45,311 nt of DNA from Gemmatimonadota bacterium (GCA_027307165.1 DAHUXM010000035.1:1-45311), one strand, 5' to 3'; positions 30,878 to 40,062 are shown, numbered from the stretch's first letter. Notes: generated from the letters alone by a model not told the origin. Numbers and translations: made by a program.

Positions 30878-31699
30878 ATGCATGAGTCCGGGAACGGAGA
30901 GGATGCCGTTACACTCGTCCATCCATCAGGAGCTTCTGCTCGCATAACCCATCACGGCGCCCATGTCGTGAGCTGGGTCGATCCGAGCGGCAGGGAACGA
31001 CTGTATCTCAGTCCCAAGGCGCAGTTCGGACCCGGTCAGGCAATTCGCGGTGGCATTCCCGTGATATTCCCGCAGTTCGCGACTGGTCCGCTCCCAAAAC
31101 ATGGATTTCTCCGAACCCGTCGCTGGTCGCTGATCGCGCACCTGGGCTCCAGCGCCACCTTTCGGATAACCGACGACGACCAGACCAGAGCACTCTGGCC
31201 CTACCCGTTCATAGCCGAATTGACGGTACAGCTGGCGGAAATGCTCACGGTCTCGCTCCGAATCACCAATTCCGGCGACTCGCCATTCTCATTCACAGCG
31301 GCTCTCCATAACTATTTCGCGGTTGGCAACGTCCAACAGTCCGCGGTGCAGGGACTCACCGGCCTCGTCTACGTGGACAAGGTCCTGTCGGGTGGCCGTT
31401 ATATCGAGGAAGCGAGCGAGCTTTGCGTGAACGGTGAAACTGACCGCATCTATATCTCCGGCCCCCGACAGGTGACGATCGCCACAGCCATCGGCTCCAG
31501 CTCCACGGTCGTAGGGGCGGATGGGTTCGGTGATTGGGTAGTCTGGAATCCATGGCGGGAAGGATCCGCAGCGTTGGCTGACATGGGCTCTGAGGACTAC
31601 CTTGAGATGTTGTGCGTGGAAGCGGCACGGATCTCCGATCCGGTGGTATTAGATGCCAGAGCCGCATGGTGCGGGACTGAGGTCATCGGCGCTACCTGA
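30878..31699 (+). CDS. Glucose-6-phosphate 1-epimerase-like (aldose-1-epimerase superfamily)
   Basis: The 273-residue protein resembles YeaD-type hexose-6-phosphate mutarotases. The N-terminal domain starts ITHHGAHVVSW, and RGGIPVIFPQFATGPLPKHGFLRT follows (read as IFPQFATG and PKHGFLR). The active-site histidines are in KHGFLR and ALHNYFAVG, and a Glu base lies in DYLEMLCVEAAR. The enzyme interconverts alpha and beta anomers of glucose-6-phosphate in the cytoplasm. It is 51 nt after msrA with no terminator between, so the two may be transcribed together. Confidence 0.87.
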   Translation: MHESGNGEDAVTLVHPSGASARITHHGAHVVSWVDPSGRERLYLSPKAQFGPGQAIRGGIPVIFPQFATGPLPKHGFLRTRRWSLIAHLGSSATFRITDDDQTRALWPYPFIAELTVQLAEMLTVSLRITNSGDSPFSFTAALHNYFAVGNVQQSAVQGLTGLVYVDKVLSGGRYIEEASELCVNGETDRIYISGPRQVTIATAIGSSSTVVGADGFGDWVVWNPWREGSAALADMGSEDYLEMLCVEAARISDPVVLDARAAWCGTEVIGAT

Positions 31700-31725
31700 A
31701 CTAGCCAGCTGGCTGGGATTCATAC

Positions 31726-32451
31726 ATGGTCATGCATCCAACAAGAACGGACGCTACGGTGCTTGTCATCGACGACGAACCGGAAATTCGTCACGTCGTA
31801 CACTCCGCCCTCCGCTCAACCGTCGCGCGGGTACTCGACGCGGCAGACGGACGTAGTGCACTCGCTACGGTCAAGGCACAAACGCCGGATCTGATAGTTC
31901 TGGATCTCGGGCTGCCAGATCAATCCGGACTGGATCTCTGTCGAGCGATTCGAGCTCACTCGCTTGCGCCCATCGTCGTGCTCACGGCACGACACATCGA
32001 GTCCGACAAGGTCGCACTCCTTAACGCCGGCGCCGATGACTATGTAACCAAGCCGTTCAGCACTTCCGAATTCGCCGCGCGCGTCGCCGCGCAGATCCGG
32101 CGCGCGCGAACCGCGCGCCCCGGGACCTCCGGCGCAGTCGAAGCGGACGGCATGTCGGTCAACTTCACCTCGCGTCACGCACACCGCGACGGCAAGCCGG
32201 TGCGACTCACTCCAATCGAATGGGCCATCCTGCGCGCACTCACCGCGGACCCGGGGCGAGTGTACACACATCAGCAACTGTTCGATGCAGTCTGGGCCAG
32301 AGAGTTTGGCGACGCGCGACAGTACCTGCGGGTACACATAACCAACCTCCGCCGCAAAGTGGAGCGCGACCCCACTCATCCACGCGTCATCATCACCGAA
32401 CCTGGTGTCGGTTATCGGTTCGGGACCCCGCTGGTCCAGGAATCGGCATAA
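31726..32451 (+). CDS. OmpR/PhoB-family response regulator (KdpE-like)
   Basis: The 241-residue regulator has a receiver domain with the acidic pair in VLVIDDEPEIR. The phospho-acceptor Asp is in LIVLDLGLPDQSG, and the conserved Thr and Lys are in VVLTAR and DDYVTKPF. A winged-helix DNA-binding domain follows with LTPIEWAILRALTADPGRVYT and QYLRVHITNLRRKVERDP. The C-terminal pattern ITEPGVGYRF matches KdpE. The partner histidine kinase follows after 16 nt. No kdpFABC genes are in the window, so the target may be remote or different. Confidence 0.92.
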   Translation: MVMHPTRTDATVLVIDDEPEIRHVVHSALRSTVARVLDAADGRSALATVKAQTPDLIVLDLGLPDQSGLDLCRAIRAHSLAPIVVLTARHIESDKVALLNAGADDYVTKPFSTSEFAARVAAQIRRARTARPGTSGAVEADGMSVNFTSRHAHRDGKPVRLTPIEWAILRALTADPGRVYTHQQLFDAVWAREFGDARQYLRVHITNLRRKVERDPTHPRVIITEPGVGYRFGTPLVQESA

Positions 32452-32467
32452 CGGTCAAGTGGAGCGC

Positions 32468-33580
32468 ATGGCGCAGCTTCGCTCGAGCGCGACGATATCG
32501 GTCGTGCTGTGGTACGGTTTACTGATACTTGTAACGGTCGTCATGCACCTGACTCGCGAAACTCAGCAGAGCCAGGCACACGTCGTCCTTATCTACCTCC
32601 TTGTCGTACTGGGCGGCAGCCTGAGCGGCGGCCGTCCGCTCGGATTCACGCTCGCGGCCGCGGCGACGATTCTCATATCGTATTACTTCCAGCCGCCCTT
32701 CGACAGTTTCTCGCTCACCAAACCGATCGACGCCGTGGTTCTTTCGGCATTCTTCGCCACGGCCGGAACCACGACGTATCTGCTCGTACGTGCGCAGGAA
32801 GAAGCCGCGCAGGCGCGCGCGCACGCCGAAGAGGTCGAGCGGTTGTCGAACGAAGCAAGCCACGCGGAAGCATTGCGTGAAACCGCGCGCTTCAAGGATG
32901 TGCTCCTCGCCTCTGTATCGCACGACCTTCGCACTCCGCTCACCAGCATCAAGGCACTCGCACAGGATGCGGCGGATTCAGGCGATCCGAACGCTGTCAT
33001 CATCGTTGCACAGACCGAACGGTTGAGCAAGATGGTAGCCCATCTGCTCGACATGTCGCGTCTGAATGCGGGCGAGTTCCCGGTCAGCATCGAGCTAAAT
33101 ACCGCCGAGGATCTCGTGGGCGCTGCAGTGCTCGAAATGACCGGATCGAATGGCGCCGATCGCATACGTGTCGAGATCGACTACGCAGCGCCTGTGCTCA
33201 TCGGCATGTTCGATTTCGTGGAATCGCTCAGAGTGCTTGTGAATCTCCTCGACAACGCGCTGGTCTATTCTCCTCCGACTTCGCCGGTCATTCTGTCCGC
33301 CACTCGCGTTGGTGATTGGCTGCAGCTGAGTGTATCAGATCGCGGTCCCGGCGTTCCAAGGACGGACGCCGAGCGAATCTTCGAGCCATTCTATCGTCAT
33401 GCATCCACCGCGAATGCGGTACATGGTACCGGCCTCGGCCTCGCCATCTCCAAATCGCTGGCAGAGGCCCAGGGTGGCCAGTTGATCTACTCCGAACGAA
33501 GTGGTGGCGGCAGCGTTTTCACGCTCCGGCTCCGTGCGGTGGGCGCTACGGACCCTGCAGAACTGCCAGTGGAACAATAG
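32468..33580 (+). CDS. KdpD-like sensor kinase lacking the KdpD/Usp input domains
   Basis: A 370-residue histidine kinase. Four membrane helices of the DUF4118 type lie in the first 110 residues (ISVVLWYGLLILVTVVMHL, VVLIYLLVVLGG, LGFTLAAAATILISYYF, VVLSAFFATAGTTTYL). A coiled linker leads to a HisKA domain with SVSHDLRTPLTSI and an ATP-binding domain with LVNLLDNALVYSP, SDRGPGVP and HGTGLGLAI. The roughly 400-residue N-terminal KdpD and universal-stress domains of classical KdpD are absent. Such short forms are widespread. ATG 32468 with GGAG upstream is chosen. It pairs with the regulator just before it. Confidence 0.9.
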   Translation: MAQLRSSATISVVLWYGLLILVTVVMHLTRETQQSQAHVVLIYLLVVLGGSLSGGRPLGFTLAAAATILISYYFQPPFDSFSLTKPIDAVVLSAFFATAGTTTYLLVRAQEEAAQARAHAEEVERLSNEASHAEALRETARFKDVLLASVSHDLRTPLTSIKALAQDAADSGDPNAVIIVAQTERLSKMVAHLLDMSRLNAGEFPVSIELNTAEDLVGAAVLEMTGSNGADRIRVEIDYAAPVLIGMFDFVESLRVLVNLLDNALVYSPPTSPVILSATRVGDWLQLSVSDRGPGVPRTDAERIFEPFYRHASTANAVHGTGLGLAISKSLAEAQGGQLIYSERSGGGSVFTLRLRAVGATDPAELPVEQ

Positions 33581-33662
33581 CTGCACACTGCCCGGCAGCG
33601 CCCGATCCAGTTCCGATGTATTCTTCGTAACCGGCCTCCTCCCATCAACCACATCCAATAGC

Positions 33663-34034
33663 ATGGCTCACTCACCGGCATTTCTCGCGTTGATTGACTC
33701 GGTACATTCATCCGTCCCCGACGTCACCGTGGAGCACACGCGAGCGCGGCTCCGCGCCAACCCCGATCTCAAATTCGTGGATGTTCGCGAAGACAGCGAG
33801 TGGGCCGCGGGTCACGCGTCCGGCGCAATCCACATCGGAAAGGGCGTCATCGAACGCGACATCGAAGAGAAGATACCGGACAAGAACGCAGAGTTGATTC
33901 TCTATTGCGGTGGCGGCTTTCGATCCGTCCTCGCCGGCGACGCACTCAAGAAGATGGGTTACACCAACGTGTCGTCGATGGCCGGTGGATGGCGGGAATG
34001 GAAGGTGGTAGGGGCACCGACTGAACAGCCCTGA
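33663..34034 (+). CDS. Single-domain rhodanese
   Basis: The 123-residue protein is one rhodanese homology domain. It has FVDVREDSEWAAGHASGAIHI and an active-site loop with the persulfide cysteine in LYCGGGFRSVLAG. It ends MGYTNVSSMAGGWREW. Sulfurtransferases of this type move sulfane sulfur or detoxify thiol compounds in the cytoplasm. No signal is seen. The donor and acceptor cannot be told from sequence. ATG 33663 is chosen; the open frame upstream lacks domain similarity. Confidence 0.88.
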   Translation: MAHSPAFLALIDSVHSSVPDVTVEHTRARLRANPDLKFVDVREDSEWAAGHASGAIHIGKGVIERDIEEKIPDKNAELILYCGGGFRSVLAGDALKKMGYTNVSSMAGGWREWKVVGAPTEQP

Positions 34035-34142
34035 GCAACTGCAGAAGAAATCGTTCAGATGCAAGAGTGACCAGATCGATCACCTTGCTATATTGATGGG
34101 CCGCTCGACCCATCTCCTCCGCGTTTTCGCTCCATTGATTCC

Positions 34143-35189
34143 GTGATTCTAACAGCCTTGCTCGCTGCCGTATCGCTCGGCAGCACTTCGATCAGCACCG
34201 CACGCGCCTCCTCCATCGACGCCGCATTCCTCGCGACGGCATCGTTTCAGGCTACTGCACAAAAACCCGCGAAGACTTCCGACTCTACTCGCAGCCACAA
34301 GGCTCGCGCGAAGAAGAGCTCCAAGGCGTCCAGGAGTCACTCGGCAGCCGACACGGTTCCAAGCAGGAAGGTCCCACCTCAACCAGCGTTCACGGTCGCA
34401 CCGTTACCGAATTCGCTGCTTCCAAAGAATCGGATCGTCGTGTACTACGGTAATCCGCTCTCCAAAAAGATGGGCGTGCTGGGCGAGTACCCTGAGTCAG
34501 TCATGCTGGCGAAGCTGCAACAGGAGGTTCATAACTTCCAGGTTGCCGATCCTGCCACCCCAGTGAAGCCGGGACTCCATCTCATTGTCTCTGTCGCACA
34601 GGGGTCGCCGGGCAAGAATGGCATGTACCGCCTGCGCATGACCGATTCATTGATCGACCACTGGTGCAAACTCGCGGAGAGCAAGGGATATATCATCTTT
34701 CTCGACGTGCAGGTCGGACACAGCACAGTCCAGTCCGAGCTCCAACCACTCATTCCTTATCTCAAACGACCCTACGTGCACCTTGCGCTCGATCCGGAAT
34801 TTTCGATGCACCACGGATCAGAAGGAGTCGTTCCGGGACGTAAGGTGGGAGTGATGGACGCAGCAGAGATCAATTACGCCATCAAGACTCTGGCTGATAT
34901 CGTCAAACAGAACAATCTCCCGCCCAAGGTGCTGGTGATTCACCGCTATACGCAGAAGATGGTCACCAACTACCGCGAGATCCGGCCGGTGCCCGAAGTT
35001 CAGGTCGTGATGAACATGGACGGCTTTGGTCCGCCATGGCTCAAGCGTGATTCATACGACGCTTACGAACGCATGCAACCGGTTCAGTACACCGGCTTCA
35101 AGCTCTTCTATAAGAACGACAAGCCGATGCTGACGCGCGAAGAGGTAGTGAAGCTCAAGCCATCGCCACTCTTCATCACGTTCCAGTAA
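34143..35189 (+). CDS. Exported TIM-barrel-like protein of unknown function
   Basis: The 348-residue product begins at GTG 34143. A hydrophobic signal-like start (TALLAAVSLGSTS) is followed by a Lys/Ser-rich linker (about 40-75, KARAKKSSKASRSHS). A globular domain then starts with RIVVYYGNPLSKKMGVLGEY. Strand-helix alternation with LHLIVSVAQGS, GYIIFLDVQVGH, YVHLALDPEF, KVLVIHRYT and VQVVMNMDGFG suggests a beta/alpha barrel like glycosidase-related or deacetylase-related domains. I recognise no catalytic signature. Upstream TGACCA and TATATT at 34068-34094 may be a promoter. A strong terminator follows the gene, so it is probably transcribed alone. Confidence 0.7.
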   Translation: MILTALLAAVSLGSTSISTARASSIDAAFLATASFQATAQKPAKTSDSTRSHKARAKKSSKASRSHSAADTVPSRKVPPQPAFTVAPLPNSLLPKNRIVVYYGNPLSKKMGVLGEYPESVMLAKLQQEVHNFQVADPATPVKPGLHLIVSVAQGSPGKNGMYRLRMTDSLIDHWCKLAESKGYIIFLDVQVGHSTVQSELQPLIPYLKRPYVHLALDPEFSMHHGSEGVVPGRKVGVMDAAEINYAIKTLADIVKQNNLPPKVLVIHRYTQKMVTNYREIRPVPEVQVVMNMDGFGPPWLKRDSYDAYERMQPVQYTGFKLFYKNDKPMLTREEVVKLKPSPLFITFQ

Positions 35190-35223
35190 AGCTCGACGTA
35201 GCTCTGGAACGATTGTCCACACT

Positions 35224-35253
35224 AAACAGGGCGCCCAACGAGGCGCCCTGTTT
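35224..35253 (+). terminator. Intrinsic terminator after the exported barrel gene
   Basis: AAACAGGGCGCC (35224-35235) pairs perfectly with GGCGCCCTGTTT (35242-35253), loop CAACGA, followed by CTTCG. The 12-bp stem is strong and ends the upstream transcript before tldD. Confidence 0.9.
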
Positions 35254-35315
35254 CTTCGTACAATCTTGACACCTGCTTCACTTTACAGTCCTCAAAACCT
35301 GCTCAACGAGACTCC

Positions 35316-36908
35316 ATGACCAGCAGACGAGACTTCCTGAAAACCGCCGCCATTGGTGCCGTCGCCGCAGCCGGCACTTCGCGGATCGCCAGATCCGAGT
35401 CACTACTGGATCCGTGGAGCAGTCACACAGGCGACCCGATGGCCAATGAGATCGCGCTCGCCGCAATTCAGGCTGCGAAGGACGCCGGCGCATCTTATTC
35501 CGATGCGCGCGTCGGACGCTACCGCCGCCAGTTCATTGCAGCACGCGAGCACCAGATTACCGGAGTCAACGATTCGGAATCTTTCGGGATTGGCGTGCGC
35601 GCTCTCGTCAACGGTGCATGGGGATTCGCCGCGACACGTGACGTATCGCGCGAGGGCGCGGTCCGCGTCGCGCAACAGGCCGTTAAAGTTGCACGCGCAG
35701 CCAGGGCGGTTACACGCACGCCGGTCGTGCTCGCACCGACACCTGCAGTTAAAGGTTCCTGGCGCACACCGGTTCAGCAGGATCCGATCGACATTCCGAT
35801 CGAGGACAAGGTCGCACTCCTGCTGGCCGCCAATGAGGCGGCCCTCAAGGTTCCTGGGGTTCGCTTCGCCAATTCAGGTCTCGCTCTTCTGCGTGAAGAA
35901 AAGACGCTTGCCACAACCGATGGAACGCTCATCACGCAGACGTTCGTGCGTGTTGGACCTTCGTTCACGGTCACAGCAATTGGTGATGGTGATTTTCAAT
36001 CCTACACAGAAGAGATGGCGCCACGCGGCTCCGGCTGGGAATACATCACGTCGCTCGACATGGTAGGCAACGCGCCAAAGTGGGCAGCGATAGCGGCGGA
36101 AAAGCTCACCGCCAAATCAGTGGACGTCGGCCGTTACGATCTCATTCTCGATCCCACGAATCTGTGGCTCACAATACACGAATCAGTTGGTCATCCAACC
36201 GAGCTCGACCGCGCGCGCGGGTACGAAGCCAACTATGCGGGAACCAGTTTCGTGGCGCCGCCGGAAAAGATGATCGGCAAGCTCAAGTACGGTTCGCGGT
36301 TGATGAACATTCAGGCCGATCGCGTACAGCAGGATTCTCTCAGCCGGTGCGCATGGGACGACGAAGGCGTTGCCGCCGAGTCGTGGCTCCTGATCAAGGA
36401 TGGAATGTTCCATGACTATCAGACAGTACGCGATCAGGCTCCGGCAATTGCATCGCTCAATGGCGTGAATCATTCGCATGGCTGCTCCTTCGCCGATTCA
36501 TGGGATACCGTTCAGTTCCAGCGCATGCCGAACGTATCGCTTCTTCCAGGCAACGCAGACACCACGATCGATGACATAATTGCCGACACGGATCGGGGAA
36601 TCGTCATCAAGAACCGCGGATCCTGGTCGATCGACCAGCAACGCTACAACTTCCAGTTCTCCGGACAGGTCTTCTACGAAGTCAGGAAGGGCAAGATCAC
36701 CGGAATGCTGAAGGATGTAGCGTACCAGGCACGCACCCCGGACTTCTGGGGCTCCATGGACATGATCGGTGGCAAGCGATCCTACTGGCTCGGCGGCACA
36801 TTTTCCGACGGCAAGGGCGAGCCGGGACAGGCGAGTTCAGTCAGTCACGGATGTGTGCCGGCAAGATTCCGGCAGGTGAACATCATCAACACGGCGAGGA
36901 GCGTCTGA
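35316..36908 (+). CDS. tldD: TldD-like metalloprotease with Tat signal peptide
   Basis: The 530-residue protein begins with a twin-arginine signal (MTSRRDFLKTAAIGAVAAAG), so it is predicted to be exported folded. The TldD zinc motif H-E-x3-H is visible as H288-E289-x3-H293 in TIHESVGHPTELD. Later NVSLLPG and SHGCVPARFRQVNI match the family. E. coli TldD is cytoplasmic and works with TldE on small peptides (microcin B17, CcdA). A Tat-exported form is known in many soil phyla but its substrate is not. The stop overlaps the start of the partner gene by 1 nt (TGATG). Confidence 0.92.
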   Translation: MTSRRDFLKTAAIGAVAAAGTSRIARSESLLDPWSSHTGDPMANEIALAAIQAAKDAGASYSDARVGRYRRQFIAAREHQITGVNDSESFGIGVRALVNGAWGFAATRDVSREGAVRVAQQAVKVARAARAVTRTPVVLAPTPAVKGSWRTPVQQDPIDIPIEDKVALLLAANEAALKVPGVRFANSGLALLREEKTLATTDGTLITQTFVRVGPSFTVTAIGDGDFQSYTEEMAPRGSGWEYITSLDMVGNAPKWAAIAAEKLTAKSVDVGRYDLILDPTNLWLTIHESVGHPTELDRARGYEANYAGTSFVAPPEKMIGKLKYGSRLMNIQADRVQQDSLSRCAWDDEGVAAESWLLIKDGMFHDYQTVRDQAPAIASLNGVNHSHGCSFADSWDTVQFQRMPNVSLLPGNADTTIDDIIADTDRGIVIKNRGSWSIDQQRYNFQFSGQVFYEVRKGKITGMLKDVAYQARTPDFWGSMDMIGGKRSYWLGGTFSDGKGEPGQASSVSHGCVPARFRQVNIINTARSV

Positions 36909-38284
36909 TGGCCGATACCCTCATGACCCGCGACGCGATGCAGACGCTCGCGAAACGCATTCTCGCACTGAGCAGCGCGGACGAGACCCGCGTCAACATA
37001 AGCAGCGATGCCGCTGGCAACACGCGCTTCGCAGCCGGCGACATAACCACGAGCGGCGATACCGAAGACACCGTCATCTCGATCACGAGTACCGTTGGTG
37101 GCCGCCGTGCGTCGTCCACAACCAATCTGATGGACGATGCATCGCTCAAGCGTGCAGTGGATACCGCTGAACGCCTCGCCAGGCTTTCACCACAGGATCC
37201 TGAGCTCGTTCCGGAACTCGGACCGCAGCAATACCAGAACGTAGACGCGAGCAACGCAGACGTATCCGATCTCAATGCTGCATCGCGCGCTCACGCAGTA
37301 GAACAACTCCTTATCGCTGCACGCGCGCCAGGCGGCGCAATGCCGATAGATCCGGCAACTCTCTTCGTTGCTGGATTCCTCGAAGCGAGAAGCGGAGCGC
37401 GCGGCGTTGCCACATCGAAAGGTCTGTTCGCATATCACGCCAGCACCGACGTATCGCTGTCGTGCACCGCCAGAACGCCCGACGGCACTGGTTCAGGTTA
37501 CGCGTCCGCAGGTGGCCGCGCCTGGACCGCAGTCGACCCCGGTGCGCTCGGCAGGCGCGCAGCACAGAAAGCGCTGGCATCACGTAATCCAGTCGCGATC
37601 GAGCCCGGTCGTTACACCGTCATTCTCGAGCCCCGCGCTGTTGCGGACTTCATCCCCGGACTCATGGGCTCGCTCAATGCGCGCTCCGCCGACGAAGGCC
37701 GCAGCGCATTCTCCAGGAAGGGCGGTGGTACGAAACTCGGCGAGAAGATCGTGGATGAGCGCATCACGATGCTCTCCGATCCCTTCGACCCGGATCTGCG
37801 CGGCCAACCGTTCGACAGCGACGGCCTCCCACTCAAGCGTGTCGTATGGATCGAGAACGGCGTTCTCAAGAACCTCGCGTACTCACGCTTCTGGGCAGCA
37901 AAGAAGGGCGTGGAACCAACGGGCGGCGGTGGTGGTGGATTCGGTCGCAACCCTGCTGGCTTGAAATTGGCCGGAGGAACAAAGTCGGTCGACGAGTTGA
38001 TCGCCGGAACGGACCGCGGCGTTCTCGTCACGCACTTCTTCTACATACGATCGCTCGATCAACGCACAGTTCTTCTGACAGGGCTCACACGTGACGGCAC
38101 ATTTCTCATAGAGAACGGCAAGATCACGAAGAGCATCAAGAATTTCCGCTGGAATGACAGCCCGTTGCTATCTCTCGCGCGACTTGCCGACATCGGCAAG
38201 GCAGAACCAGTCGAGGCAGGACTCGTAATGCCATCGTTGAAGATCAACGATTTCACATTCTCGTCGCTGTCAGACGCAGTGTAA
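36908..38284 (+). CDS. TldE/PmbA-like partner of TldD, without signal peptide
   Basis: A 458-residue PmbA/TldE homologue: DTEDTVISITSTVGGRRASSTTN region, then GRYTVILEPRAVADFI and KLGEKIVDERITMLSDP. LKNFRWNDSP is near the C-terminus (NFRWNDSPLLSL). It lacks the H-E-x3-H zinc motif, as expected for TldE, which serves as the non-catalytic half of the heterodimer. In contrast to the preceding TldD it starts MADTLMTRDAMQ with no signal sequence. The 1-nt start/stop overlap implies coupled synthesis. If the pair is exported, this subunit may travel with its Tat-bearing partner. Confidence 0.9.
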   Translation: MADTLMTRDAMQTLAKRILALSSADETRVNISSDAAGNTRFAAGDITTSGDTEDTVISITSTVGGRRASSTTNLMDDASLKRAVDTAERLARLSPQDPELVPELGPQQYQNVDASNADVSDLNAASRAHAVEQLLIAARAPGGAMPIDPATLFVAGFLEARSGARGVATSKGLFAYHASTDVSLSCTARTPDGTGSGYASAGGRAWTAVDPGALGRRAAQKALASRNPVAIEPGRYTVILEPRAVADFIPGLMGSLNARSADEGRSAFSRKGGGTKLGEKIVDERITMLSDPFDPDLRGQPFDSDGLPLKRVVWIENGVLKNLAYSRFWAAKKGVEPTGGGGGGFGRNPAGLKLAGGTKSVDELIAGTDRGVLVTHFFYIRSLDQRTVLLTGLTRDGTFLIENGKITKSIKNFRWNDSPLLSLARLADIGKAEPVEAGLVMPSLKINDFTFSSLSDAV

Positions 38285-38360
38285 TTACGACGTCGTCATT
38301 CCCGCTGTATGGTGCGGATACATCCGCGCCTTGAACCCATGTTGCACAATATCGTAGCCA

Positions 38361-38392
38361 AACCCCGCACGGGCGTCGCCCGTGCGGGGTTT
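38361..38392. terminator. Convergent terminator between tldE and the DUF983 gene
   Basis: AACCCCGCACGGGC (38361-38374) pairs with its full complement 38378-38391 around a GTC loop, followed by TTCT. With A on one side and T on the other, it can serve both strands. Confidence 0.9.
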
Positions 38393-38393
38393 C

Positions 38394-38807
38394 TCATTTA
38401 TCGGGCGTCCTTTCCGACCGCGGCCGGACCGCAAGATCCGCTGCCAGCCACACGAGCCGGGAAATCGGATACAATGCAATCGGAAGAAGGATCATCGCTG
38501 CCACGAGTCCGTACTGAAGGAAATCCCATGGTACACGCGGATACGTCAGTAGCAGCACCCCCAGGAACCCGACGGCAAAAATGATGAAACACAACGTGAT
38601 GTTGAGCAGCATCCCGCCGATGTAGTAATCGCTTTCCTCGCCCCGCTCGAGTGCAATTCCGCACGTCGGGCAGTGCGTCCGCAGATGAAACCAATCCTTC
38701 AACACCGGCCCGCCGCCACAGTTGGGACACCGCAGAATCAATCCTCGCCCAACCATTCGAGCCGCGGTACCGAATCCCGGCCAGGACAACCCTTCCGACT
38801 CAGCCAT
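38394..38807 (-). CDS. DUF983 membrane protein with zinc ribbon
   Basis: About 137 residues from ATG 38807, preferred over the in-frame TTG at 38816. An N-terminal zinc ribbon has CPNCGGG and CPTCGIALERGEESDYYIGG (two C-x2-C pairs). Two membrane helices follow (LLNITLCFIIFAVGFLGVLLL and FLQYGLVAAMILLPIALY). This is the DUF983 pattern; the family is often found near cytochrome oxidase genes, but none are in this window. The role is unknown. Confidence 0.87.
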   Translation of the reverse strand: MAESEGLSWPGFGTAARMVGRGLILRCPNCGGGPVLKDWFHLRTHCPTCGIALERGEESDYYIGGMLLNITLCFIIFAVGFLGVLLLTYPRVPWDFLQYGLVAAMILLPIALYPISRLVWLAADLAVRPRSERTPDK

Positions 38808-38933
38808 TTGTGACAACGCTCACCTAGTATAGATACGTCTAATGCTAATATCCGGCCACGACGGGATCTGGCCGTCTTCGGCCAGGTCCATCGAACCTAC
38901 CGCCTCATCGCATCAATGCCCATTTTGGGTAGC

Positions 38934-40013
38934 ATGAATTCCCAACTCCGCCGTTGCCTGACAACGCTCACGGCAGCTCTCATATCTGTCGCACTTCCTG
39001 CCTCCGCTTCATCCCAGGGAACGTTCGTCGCACACACCGTCGCCCCCGATTCGGGTGAACAGCGGCATCTCGTCAACATCCGGCAGCTCACGAATGGTGG
39101 CGAGAATGCAGAAGCCTATTTCAGCGCTGACAGCAAGCGGCTCATCTTCCAGAGTACGCGCGATGGACGGACGTGCGACCAGCAATACATCATGAACATC
39201 GATGGCACCGGCGTTCACCGGGTATCGAACGGCAAGGGAAAGACGACCTGCGGCTATTTCATGGATGGCGATCGGCGCATCTTCTTCGCGTCCAGCAGCG
39301 CGGTGGATACCGCCTGCACGCCGCGCCCCGATCCTTCCAAGGGGTACGTCTGGCGCCTGGATCCATACGACATCTACACCGCCAATCCCGACGGATCGAA
39401 CCTCAAGCGTCTCACCAGGTATGGCGTCTACACCGCCGAAGGCGTCCTTTCGCCCGATGGCAAGCGGATCGTGTTCACATCGCTGAAGGACGGCGACCTC
39501 GACATCTACACGATGAACGCAGACGGAACCAACGTGAAACAACTCACTCACGCCCTGGGCTACGACGGTGGCCCGTGGTGGTCGCCTGACGGAACGAAGA
39601 TCGTGTACCGCGCCTTCCATCCAACCAGCCCAAAGGATATTGCCGACTACAAGTCGCTACTCGCCGAGCGTCTGGTGCGCCCCAACAAGATGGATCTGTG
39701 GACGATGAACGCTGACGGATCCGACCAACGTCAGATCACCCACCTGGGCGGCGCCAGCTTTGGCCCATCGTGGACCCCCGACGGCAAGAAGATCGTCTTC
39801 TCATCCAACTACCACACCGATCCCAAGCTGGGCAACTTCGACGTTTTTCTCATCAACCCGGACGGGACCGGGCTGGAGCAGATTACGACCAACCCCACCT
39901 TCGACGGCTTCCCCATGTTCAGTCCGGACGGCAAGAAGCTGGTCTGGGCATCGAACCGGCTGGTGAAGAACCCGCACGAAACCAACGTCTTCATAGCCGA
40001 CTGGCGCAACTGA
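38934..40013 (+). CDS. Exported TolB-like beta-propeller (WD40-like PD40 repeats)
   Basis: About 359 residues from ATG 38934, with a signal peptide (RRCLTTLTAALISVALPASA). At least five PD40-type blades with the pattern D-G-x-x-L/I-x-F-x-S follow: SADSKRLIFQSTRDG, SPDGKRIVFTSLKDG, SPDGTKIVYRAF, TPDGKKIVFSSN and SPDGKKLVWASNR, each paired with a MNADGTN/D-type strand (NIDGTGVHRV, NADGTNVKQLT). This resembles the propeller of TolB without its N-terminal domain. It is probably a periplasmic or surface binding protein. The ligand or partner is not deducible. ATG 38916 is a possible earlier start. Confidence 0.85.
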   Translation: MNSQLRRCLTTLTAALISVALPASASSQGTFVAHTVAPDSGEQRHLVNIRQLTNGGENAEAYFSADSKRLIFQSTRDGRTCDQQYIMNIDGTGVHRVSNGKGKTTCGYFMDGDRRIFFASSSAVDTACTPRPDPSKGYVWRLDPYDIYTANPDGSNLKRLTRYGVYTAEGVLSPDGKRIVFTSLKDGDLDIYTMNADGTNVKQLTHALGYDGGPWWSPDGTKIVYRAFHPTSPKDIADYKSLLAERLVRPNKMDLWTMNADGSDQRQITHLGGASFGPSWTPDGKKIVFSSNYHTDPKLGNFDVFLINPDGTGLEQITTNPTFDGFPMFSPDGKKLVWASNRLVKNPHETNVFIADWRN

Positions 40014-40018
40014 ACGGC

Positions 40019-40062
40019 GGGGCCGGAGTGGGGACGGAGTGGGGCCGGAGTGGGGACGGACT
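40019..40062. repeat. Four 11-bp G-rich direct repeats
   Basis: Two copies of a 22-bp unit lie at 40019-40040 and 40041-40062. Each splits into two near-identical 11-mers (GGGGCCGGAGT and GGGGACGGAGT; the last ends ACT). They start 6 nt after the beta-propeller stop codon. The G runs on one strand could form a quadruplex. Confidence 0.85.

Noticed and set aside
35266-35289. Promoter TTGACA...TACAGT before tldD
   Set aside because: The spacing between boxes is only 12 nt, too short for a standard sigma-70 promoter.
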